A DNA stretch of 64,000 nt from SHZL01 sp963784425 (GTDB lineage Bacteria; Pseudomonadota; Gammaproteobacteria; Xanthomonadales; SZUA-36). Shown here one piece after another: positions 7,579-15,525 of this stretch (the first letter of the stretch is position 1; the number at the start of each line of letters is the position of its first letter). The notes beneath the pieces were generated by a model, which saw only the letters and a list, made by a program, of their open reading frames with translations, was not told where the DNA came from and did no database searches. The translations under genes were made by a program, and so were the position numbers. The DNA lies in the NCBI GenBank assembly GCA_963784425.1, contig CAWARM010000011.1:124001-188000 (forward strand). The letters are read 5' to 3'.

Positions 7579-9137
7579 ACGGTGCTGAAAATCTCTTACA
7601 GACCCTGGTGCAAAGCGGCGTAGAGGTATGCTTTGCCAACCCGGGGACCTCGGAAATGCAGCTGGTTTCGGCCATCGGCAACAGCACCGACATGCGCGCC
7701 ATCCTGTGCCTGTTCGAGGGTGTGGCATCAGGTGCGGCGGATGGCTATGGCCGCATGAAGCAGAAGCCAGCTCTCACCCTGCTGCACCTTTCTTCAGGCT
7801 TCGCCAACAGCATGGCCAACCAGCACAATGCCATGCGCGCGCACGTACCCATGGTGAACATGGTGGGTGATCATGCCAGCTATCATCTGCAGTACGATTC
7901 ACCCCTGACGGCAGATGTTGCCGCACATGCACGTTTGTCTGCAGCCTGGGTGCGAGTGGCGCAATCCGCCAATGATCTCGCCCTTGCCGGCGCACAAGCG
8001 GTGCAGGCAGCCATGCAAGGCAGCGGCAAGATCGCGACCTTTATCGCCCCCGCCAACCACGCATGGGATGCGGCAACCGAAGCCGTTCCCCCTCTGCCGC
8101 GCCCTGCGCGCGAGCAGGTTGCCCGTGAAATCATTAACGAGACTCTTACCCTTTTGCGCAATGGCAAAAGCACCGCGCTTATCCTCGGTGGCCACGCGCT
8201 GCGGGAACAAAGCTTGCTGGCGGCAGGACGGATTGCTGCCGCCTGCGGCGTACGGCTGCTATGCGAGACATTTCCAGCACGCCTGCAACGGGGCGCAGGA
8301 CGGGTCAAAGTGGAACGCGTGGCCTATTTTTCCGAGCAGGCCGTGGCGCAGTTGCAAAGCGTGGAACAATTGATCCTGGTCGGAGCCAGGGCGCCGGTTG
8401 CCTTTTTCGCTTATCCCGGAAAACCCAGCTGGCTGGCGCCGGACCACTGCACCATCCACACCCTGGCTGATGCCGACCAGGATATAGGCCCTGCCCTGCA
8501 CGCTCTCGCACAGGCTCTTGGCGCCGCTGCCGCACCGGTGCTGACTGCGGAGGCTCCAGCCATGCCTGCGCCCAGTGGCGCCCTGACACCCATGGCCATA
8601 GGCCAAAGCCTGCGCACCCTCATGCCTGAGCAGGCCATCGTTTCGGACGAAGCCGTCACCTGCGGAATGGCGCTTTTTCCGCTCACGGAGAATGCCCGCG
8701 CACATGATTGGATGACCCTGACGGGTGGAGCGATTGGCCAGGGTTTACCGCTGGCGCTTGGAGCGGCCATTGCCTGCCCGCAGCGCAAGGTCATCGCCCT
8801 GCAAGCGGATGGCAGCGCCCTGTATACCCTGCAGGCACTGTGGACCATGGCACGTGAGCAGACTGACGTTACCGTAGTCCTCCTCAACAACCGCAGCTAC
8901 GCCATACTCAATGTTGAACTGGCCAGGGTTGGGGCTGGACTGGCCAACGCAAAGACATTGTCCATGCTCAGCCTGTCACAACCGGATATCAACTGGGTGG
9001 AGCTTTCCACCGGCATGGGGGTTGCCGCCACGCGGGCTTCCAGCGCCGAAGAGTTTCATGCGCAGTTCGCTGCCGCCATGGCCACTAAAGGACCCCGCTT
9101 GATCGAAGCAATGGTAGTGCAACAGATGCCTGGGTAA
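7575..9137 (+). CDS. ThDP-dependent enzyme, acetolactate synthase / benzoylformate decarboxylase-like
   Basis: 520 residues, the usual length for a ThDP decarboxylase. The N-terminal domain has FANPGTSEMQLV and the ThDP-activating Glu in CLFEGVASGAADGYGR. The C-terminal domain has the Mg/ThDP motif ADGSALYTLQALWTM ending ~28 residues later in LLNNRSY; the usual leading Gly of 'GDG' is Ala here. The central domain is short and lacks a clear FAD-binding segment. Such proteins are often labelled acetolactate synthase, but no small subunit or ilvC lies nearby. Position behind a 2-hydroxyacid dehydrogenase and an aldehyde dehydrogenase favours a benzoylformate-decarboxylase-like role. Substrate is inferred only. 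Confidence 0.8.
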   Translation: MNGAENLLQTLVQSGVEVCFANPGTSEMQLVSAIGNSTDMRAILCLFEGVASGAADGYGRMKQKPALTLLHLSSGFANSMANQHNAMRAHVPMVNMVGDHASYHLQYDSPLTADVAAHARLSAAWVRVAQSANDLALAGAQAVQAAMQGSGKIATFIAPANHAWDAATEAVPPLPRPAREQVAREIINETLTLLRNGKSTALILGGHALREQSLLAAGRIAAACGVRLLCETFPARLQRGAGRVKVERVAYFSEQAVAQLQSVEQLILVGARAPVAFFAYPGKPSWLAPDHCTIHTLADADQDIGPALHALAQALGAAAAPVLTAEAPAMPAPSGALTPMAIGQSLRTLMPEQAIVSDEAVTCGMALFPLTENARAHDWMTLTGGAIGQGLPLALGAAIACPQRKVIALQADGSALYTLQALWTMAREQTDVTVVLLNNRSYAILNVELARVGAGLANAKTLSMLSLSQPDINWVELSTGMGVAATRASSAEEFHAQFAAAMATKGPRLIEAMVVQQMPG

Positions 9138-9142
9138 AGCCG

Positions 9143-9240
9143 GGGTCAGAGTACATTTTCAGAAAGCCGGGGTCAGAGTACATTTTCACAAAAGGCTGTG
9201 GGGTAGAAGAACCCCATCAAAGAAAATGTACTCTGACCCC
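9143..9240. repeat. Palindromic repeat element, copy 1, with an extra half copy
   Basis: The 19-mer ggggtcagagtacattttc occurs twice in direct orientation about 27 bases apart, and its exact reverse complement closes the element at about 9222-9240. The centre holds a smaller hairpin (tggggt-agaaga-acccca). The same element, about 90% identical, lies at 12811-12887 on the other side of the TonB-receptor gene. The layout (long terminal inverted repeat, inner hairpin, intergenic position) resembles REP/BIME-type or small non-autonomous elements. No transposase is present in the window. Coordinates are good to a base or two. Confidence 0.8.
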
Positions 9241-9262
9241 AATTCACTGACCCCAAGCTACC

Positions 9263-9291
9263 AAAAAAAGCCCCGCTACGCGGGGCTTTTT
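9263..9291. terminator. Bidirectional Rho-independent terminator
   Basis: The hairpin gccccgc-tac-gcggggc (9270-9286) is preceded by seven A and followed by five T, so it can terminate transcription from both sides. It sits between the ThDP enzyme (ending 9137, plus strand) and the TonB receptor (ending 9314, minus strand), exactly where convergent genes need it. Confidence 0.9.
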
Positions 9292-9313
9292 CATAACAAA
9301 GGTTGCTTTTGGA

Positions 9314-12300
9314 CTACCGGCTGAGCACGATCAGCTCAACACGGCGGTTCAGTGCACGTCCTGCATCGGTGTCGTTGGACGCTACCGGCTGTGCTTCGCC
9401 GTAACCGCGGGCGGTCAGGCGAGTTGCCGTGATGCCCTGGCTTTCCAAATAGTCTTTCACGGACATCGCACGACGTTCCGACAACTTCTGGTTGTACTCT
9501 TCGGAACCTACGCTGTCGGTGTGACCAGCAACTTCAACCACCACACGCTCGTGGGTCTTGAGCAGGCCAGCGGCCTTATCCAGGATAGCCTTGGCTTCCG
9601 GGGTCAGGGTTGCCTTGTCGAACTCAAAGTGCACGCCTTCCAGGGATATAACGGCTTCCACTTCGCAACCATCCAGGTCAACCACAGCACCCGGACGGGT
9701 GTTGGGGCACTTGTCGCGCTCATTCAGCACACCGTCGCCATCCAGATCCGGATTGGCCGGAGCTGCTGCAGGTGGCGGCGGTGGCGGTGGTGGTGGCGCT
9801 GACGCTGCTGGCGATGATTCCTCGCCGCCGCCCATTTCAAACACCGCACGCACGTACCAGAACTGGCCCGCAATGGCGTACAAAGTGCCGTCCATGCTGT
9901 TCAAGTCACACGAAAAGCAGGTTGGGGGATGTTTGTCAAACAAATTGTTCACCCCGGCCGAGAAGGTCCAGCGTCCATCGTTGAAGCTAGAGGGATTCCA
10001 GCTCACCTGCAGATCGGTGTAAATGATGCTGTCCAGCTTGTTGAAGTCGGGTCCGTCTGAACACAGCTGCGTCTGTTCGAAGTCCTGCACCAGTCCGGTA
10101 CATTGCTCCGTCAGCGAACTCTGGTAACGGAACGCCAGGCGTGCATACCAGTCATTCAGGCTCCAGTTGGTGGCAAAGGTAGACTTCCATTCCGGGAATC
10201 CCCGCGTTGGCGAACCCAGTTCATAACCCTTGCGATCAAACTTGTCCTGGCCGCCCTCGGAATTTACGATCAACTCGTCATAGCTGAGCAGCCAGGTATT
10301 CATCCACTGGAATTCAAACGTTCCGGCCGAGGTTTCGTCCAGGGTCAGGTCGAAATTGACATCGAGCCCGTCAGTCTTGATACCACCAATGTTCAGCAGC
10401 GTGCCTTCGATGCTGGTGATGGTACCGGTGGGAGTGCGGTGTACTGCATCACAGAAAATTGACTCCAGCGTGTCGATACACCCGTCGAGCAAATCCTGGG
10501 CCCGGGGTGGCTGTATCGCATCATCCACCTTGATGTGGTAGTAATTTACCTCGGTAAGGAAACCCTCTATGCCGCTTACGTCTCCAACCGGAACATCCCA
10601 GGTAAAGCCGGCCGTCCAGTTCTTGGACTTTTCAGGTTGCAGGTTGATATTGCCGCCGGTATCCACGGAAATCTGGGGATTGAGCTGGACGTAGTTTGCA
10701 GGTACGCCTAACGCAGCACAATTGGCGGCATATTGCGGTTGCACGTTGGAGCAATTGTCCGAAATGCCCGAATCGAAACGACCGCCCTGGTTGAACAACT
10801 CACCGATATTGGGTGCACGGTAGCCCGTGGAGTAACTGGTTCGCACCATCCAGTCTTCCGTTGGCGCCCAGTTCAGGCCCAGCTTATAGACTGTTTCGGA
10901 GTCGAACAGGTTGTATTTCGACCAGCGCACTGCAGCGCTGAGGTTAAGCGACTCCGCGCCCGGCTTGTCCGCCAGCAGCGGCATGATTACCTCACCATAT
11001 ACCTCGTTGACATCAAACTTGCCAACGGTCGGCGTGGTGGGTACGTCCGCTGTTTCGCCTGCGGCAACTACGGGGTCGGGGGTGAATGTACCCTTTTCCT
11101 CGCGGTATTCATAACCGATGGCGTAACCCATGCTGCCGGCAGGCATTTCAAAGAGATCGCCCGCCAGGTTGGCGGTGAAATCAAACATTTTCTGCTGGCT
11201 GGTATCCACACCCGTATAGGTAACAAAGTCCAGCATTTCTGGAGTCATGGAGCCTTCGCCCACGATATTCACGGTACGCATCCCGGAGTGGCAGCGCACA
11301 CAGTGGGATCACCCAGGGCAACAGAGAGACTGCGGGCATTGAACTGGTTCAGCTTGGTCTGCGTCGCGTTGTTTTCTGCCCAGATGGCGGTTATATCCCA
11401 GAACGACTTGTTGTCATCGGAACCAAATTCACCATCAAGTCCACTGGATACATACCAGGTATCGACATCCTGGTTGAAGATACGCGGTCCCATCTCAACC
11501 GGACGGTGCGTCATGAACTGAAGATTGCTCGGACCCAGGTCGATGCCGAAACGGATTGTAGATTTGATCCTTATCCCACACCACGTTGTTCATATACGGG
11601 GTTGAGCCGGCATCCGGGCCCCAGAACAAGGGAACCGGGGCGGCCTGGCCCTGTGATTTGCGGTTGTTGAAACTGGCCAGCACATGCACCTGAGTGGTAT
11701 CGGTAATGTCGTATTCACCCTTGGCAAAAATGTTCAGGCGTTCATTGGGCGTAACCAGGTGGTTATAGGGCTGGTAGTTGAAACGATCGGCCAGGCCAAA
11801 GTGGTGGAAATCCTGCGGGTACTGCGGGTCTGCCACACCGGCATTGGGGGTTACACTGACATAATCACCCACAGCAGGGTCAAAGAAGATAAACCGACCG
11901 CCGGGAACAGCGGAACTGACTCCGTAAGGGAAACCAGGCAGAGGATACTGGGTTTGTTCGCGGTCCGCAGTGCTTACTTCCTGCTGGTCGGCATAGCTGA
12001 TATCGATCAGGGCCCGGCCACGGTCACCGCCAGCACCAAAACGCACATCGTATTCCTGGGTCTGGCCATCGCCCTGTTCGTACTGCCCGTAGTAGGCGGA
12101 CGCTTTGAGTGATTCATAATCGTCGGAAGTAATGATGTTGACCACGCCGCCGAGCGCATCACTGCCATAAATGGTGGAAGCACCGTCCTGCAGGATTTCA
12201 ATGGACTTTATGGCATTGACCGGGATGGAGTTCAGGTCAACCGCACCCGACACACCCGATCCTGAGGAACCCTTGATCCAGCGCCTGCCGTCAACCAGCA

Positions 12301-12680
12301 CCAGTACACGCTTGGAGGTCAGGTAGCGCAGATCAATTTCTGCTGCGCCGGCGCCGATACCGCCGCCATCCGGCGGAAAGCCGAGGTTACCCGAGGAATT
12401 GTTGGTGGCGTTAATCGCGGATCCCGAAATTGGCAACCGCTGAATGTACTCTGCCAACGAACTGGCACCACTCTCCTGGTAGTCCTTCTGTGAAAACGTC
12501 AGGACGGGCAGACGTTCATTCAGAGGATCCTGGCGGATTCTTGAACCCGTAACCAATACCTCTTCCAGGGAAGTTTCGGCATCTTGTGCATACACCGGGG
12601 CAATCGAGCTTAACCCCAATAAAATCAATACGAAAGGATGACATGGCTGACAATTGCTTGAACCAGCTAAGGCTTTTCAT
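9314..12680 (-). CDS. TonB-dependent receptor fused to a TSP3/OmpA domain (three frameshifts)
   Basis: Read whole, about 1120 residues: ATG at 12680 behind GGGAG, signal peptide (LILLGLSSIAPVYA), plug domain beginning EEVLVTGSRI, and a 22-strand barrel. The barrel's last strand (FWYVRAVFEMGGG) is followed by a proline-rich linker (nine consecutive Pro), a thrombospondin-3-like Ca segment (DLDGDGVLNERDKCPNT) and an OmpA-like peptidoglycan-binding domain (FEFDKATLTPEA; GHTDSVG; LSERRA). Pieces lie at 12680-12628, 12628-11555, 11550-11280 and 11299-9314. The breaks are one extra T near 12638, one extra T near 11553 and one missing G near 11278. The barrel end and OmpA domain share one uninterrupted frame, so the fusion is not made by the frameshifts. 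It should import a TonB-dependent ligand while anchored to peptidoglycan. Confidence 0.8.
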
Positions 12681-12768
12681 GGATGATCTCCCGAACGTGT
12701 TGTTCTGCAGTGTTTTTTGGAAATGCTTTGGTAGCAAGTGGCGAACATGGTAGCCGAATTTCGGCCTT

Positions 12769-12789
12769 TTGTTAAGGTTTTTTTAACAA
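12769..12789. promoter_or_regulatory. Inverted repeat upstream of the TonB-OmpA fusion gene
   Basis: ttgttaa-ggttttt-ttaacaa is a perfect 7-bp inverted repeat about 90 bases upstream of the receptor start, next to a second small hairpin (gccgaatttcggc, 12753-12765). It could be an operator or a weak terminator. No convincing -35/-10 pair was found around it. Confidence 0.35.
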
Positions 12790-12810
12790 ATGGGCCGGGC
12801 GGCAAGAATC

Positions 12811-12887
12811 TATGGGGTCAGAGTACATTTTCACAAAAAGTCTTGGGCAGAAGAACCCCATCAAAGAAAATGTACTCTGACCCCATA
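12811..12887. repeat. Palindromic repeat element, copy 2
   Basis: A 77-base element with perfect 22-bp terminal inverted repeats (12811-12832 and 12866-12887), both containing ggggtcagagtacattttc or its complement, around a central hairpin (tgggcagaagaacccca). It is nearly identical to the copy at 9143-9240 and ends three bases before the stop codon of the next minus-strand gene (12890), so it may serve as that gene's 3' hairpin. Confidence 0.85.
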
Positions 12888-12889
12888 AA

Positions 12890-14050
12890 TCAGCACCACT
12901 CGACCAGGCCCGGGTTGAGCTCAGCAATCGTGTTTACACCCATCAGCGCCATGGCAATAGCCATCTCCTTGTGGAAGGTCTCCAGCAGATCGACCAGCCC
13001 GGATTCGCCACGGGCAGCCACCGCCCAAATCCACGGCCGGCCAATGAACACCCCGCGCGCACCCAAACAGACTGCCTTGACGACGTCAATGCCGCTGCGC
13101 ACCCCACCATCGAGGTATACCTCCAGGCGCTCGCCCACTGCGGCAACCACTTCCGGCAATTTGCGAATGGTCGAAGAGCTGCCGTCCAGCTGGCGGCCGC
13201 CATGGTTGGATACGATAAGCCCATCGGCGCCTAAATCTGCTGCGGCCCGGGCATCGTCCGCGCTCAGTATTCCCTTGATGATGATTTTCCCTGGCCAAAG
13301 AGTTTTCAACCAGGCGATGTCCTGCCAGGTAACAGTGGTATCAAATTGTGAGTTGATGAATTCCTTGTACGCGTTCAGGTCAGTGGAGTCGGGCAATACA
13401 GTGCGCAGATTGCCAAACTGGTGCGGCCTGCCCAACAGGGCCACATCTACCAACCAATGCGGCCTGCGGGCCAACTGGACCGTCCGGGCGCACCCGGCCG
13501 CGATAGTATGGCCCACCATGCCATTGCGCAGATCGCGATGCCGCGCGCCGGTCACGGCAAGGTCAACGGTGAAGACCAGAGTTTCACAACCACTCGACCA
13601 CGCCTGCTGCAATAGCCGCGCCACCAGTTCACGGTCGTGCATCATGTAGAGCTGGAACCAGAAGGGCCCGGAGGCGGCAGCGGCTACCTCTTGCATCGAG
13701 CAGATTCCAACGGTGGACAGGGTGAACGGAACACCCGCACGGCCGGCCGCTTTTACCGCCTGTACTTCACCGCGCCTGGCCATCATTCCCGCCAGGCCCA
13801 GCGGCGACAGTGCCAGCGGCATGCTGACCTTGTGCCCCACCATGACGCTGGCCGTATCCACCTGGCTGACATCACGCAGAACCCTTTGCTGCAGACAGAC
13901 CCGGCCAAAGTCTGCCTGGTTGGCCGCCATGGTGCGTTCATCGTTTGCGCCGCCGTCAATGTAATCAAACAGAAAATGCGGCAAACGGCGTCGCGCAAGC
14001 CTGCGATAGTCACCTGCTGTTACGGGCCGGACGTTGCGTTTTGCCATCAT
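12890..14050 (-). CDS. FMN-dependent alpha-hydroxy-acid dehydrogenase (LldD / mandelate dehydrogenase type)
   Basis: About 386 residues. Two adjacent ATGs (14050 and 14047) follow AGGAG; upstream in-frame codons to 14140 lack a ribosome site. It is a TIM-barrel flavoenzyme: DYIDGGANDERTM near the N terminus, PLALSPLGLAGMM (FMN), FQLYMMHDRE, and the catalytic SNHGGRQLDGSSSTI with His and the following Arg, then VYLDGGVRSGIDVVKA and GARGVFIGRPW. The family oxidises L-2-hydroxy acids (lactate, glycolate, mandelate) to 2-oxo acids. With the D-type FAD dehydrogenase at 6175-7578, both stereoisomers of one hydroxy acid could be used. Divergent from the glutamine-synthetase-like gene (80 bases between). 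Confidence 0.85.
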   Translation of the reverse strand: MMAKRNVRPVTAGDYRRLARRRLPHFLFDYIDGGANDERTMAANQADFGRVCLQQRVLRDVSQVDTASVMVGHKVSMPLALSPLGLAGMMARRGEVQAVKAAGRAGVPFTLSTVGICSMQEVAAAASGPFWFQLYMMHDRELVARLLQQAWSSGCETLVFTVDLAVTGARHRDLRNGMVGHTIAAGCARTVQLARRPHWLVDVALLGRPHQFGNLRTVLPDSTDLNAYKEFINSQFDTTVTWQDIAWLKTLWPGKIIIKGILSADDARAAADLGADGLIVSNHGGRQLDGSSSTIRKLPEVVAAVGERLEVYLDGGVRSGIDVVKAVCLGARGVFIGRPWIWAVAARGESGLVDLLETFHKEMAIAMALMGVNTIAELNPGLVEWC

Positions 14051-14130
14051 GGCTCCTGTGATTGCAGTCCATTCCCGCCGTGCGCGGTTCTTTAATGGGC
14101 GCCAAAGCGATAGAATGTGAGCACTGTTAA

Positions 14131-15514
14131 ATGAGTCCAAACACTATCATGCCTGCCAATAACAAAGCACTCTCCCCCGTGCGTCAATTCCTCGTGGATC
14201 ACCCGGAGGTGCAAACCTTCGAAGTTGTCATCACCGACCTCAACGGCATTCTGCGCGGCAAGTGGCTGCCCCGTTCCGCCATTGACAAGGTGCTCGATGG
14301 CAAGCTGAAGATGAGCCTGACCTCACTCTCAGCAGACGTCTGGGGCCGTGATGTTCCCATCCTGTGCCGGCAGACTGGTGATGGCGACGGAATCTGCGTC
14401 GCGGTGGAACAATCCATCCGCCTGCTGCCGTGGCTGGAGCGCCCGACTGCCCAACTCATGCTGCAGCTCAACACCGAAGCCGGGGTGCCCTGGGGCTACG
14501 ACTCAAGGGTCATTCTAAAACGCGTAGTTGATCGTTTCAAAAAACTGGGACTGACCCCGGTATGTGCCCCGGAACTGGAGTTTTACCTGCTCCCGGAAGA
14601 ACGCCAGGCCGACGGAACACCGCGCATACCATCCACCCGGGCAAATGGAACATTGAACCTTGGCGGGCAGTTGCTCAGCACGGAAGTCATGCAGGAGCAG
14701 GCAGTGCTATTGCATGAAATGCGCGCGGCCTGCGAATTGATGAAATTGCCGCTGGAGGGGCTGGTCAAGGAATTGGCTCCTTCCCAGTACGAGCTCAACA
14801 TTGAATACGTGGATGATCCCATGCTCGCCGCCGATCATGCGCAAATGCTCAAGCAGACCGTTAAAAGCGTGGCACAGAAATCACCACCTCATTGCCAGCT
14901 TCATGGCCAAACCGTTCGGCGACCGGGACGGGAATGGATTCCACATGCACGTGAGTGTGCTGGATGCCAAGGGCAAAAATATCTTCGACGACGGCACGGA
15001 GCGCGGCAGCGATATGATGCGCCATGCCATCGCCGGCTTGTCGCAAACCATGGCCGATTGCATGCTGATTTTTGCGCCGCACAATAACTCGTACCGGCGT
15101 TTGCGCCGTGGCGTGCACGGGCCGCTGGTGCCCACCTGGGGCTACGAAAACCGTTACACGGCAATACGTATACCTAATGGAGAAGGCAAGGCGCGGCGCA
15201 TTGAACACCGCATTGCCGGGGCCGATGCCAACCCCTACCTGAGCCTGGCTGCCATATTGGCCGGCATAGCCCATGGTATCGAGAACAAACTGATAGCCGA
15301 TGAACCCACCACCGGCGGGCCACAGGATGTGGATCCGGTGTTACCTGGAAACTGGTACGAGGCCCTGCGCGAATTTGAACACTCGGAATTCATTGCCGCG
15401 GCCATGGGTGCGGATTTCCGCCAGGCCTTCAGTGCCATCAAACGCATGGAACAACTGGAATTCAGCGGCACGGTGACACCGCTGGAGTACAACACCTACC
15501 TGGTTCTGGCGTAG
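14131..15514 (+). CDS. Glutamine-synthetase-family ligase, PuuA-like (one frameshift)
   Basis: About 460 residues when one extra T at 14881 is ignored; frame 1 runs 14131-14880 (to ...KSVAQK) and the other from 14881 to 15514 (HHLIASFMAKPFGDRDG...). An alternative ATG is at 14149. The N-terminal beta-grasp (TDLNGILRGKWLP) is the short form seen in gamma-glutamylputrescine synthetases; catalytic features are CAPELEFYL, QYELNIEY, NGFHMHVS, the NNSYRRL loop and RRIEHRIAGADANPYL near the C terminus. The Tyr adenylylation loop of GlnA-I is not apparent. It probably joins glutamate to an amine using ATP, not primary ammonia assimilation. Neighbouring oxidases could supply or consume the product; the amine is unknown. 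Confidence 0.8.
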
Positions 15515-15525
15515 CGCGCTACACC

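Noticed and set aside
7575..9137. Naming the ThDP enzyme ilvB
   Set aside because: No regulatory subunit, no branched-chain amino-acid genes and no clear FAD site; the name would overstate the evidence.
9768..9805. GGT/GGC-rich microsatellite-like run
   Set aside because: It is simply the proline-codon run of the linker between receptor and OmpA domain.
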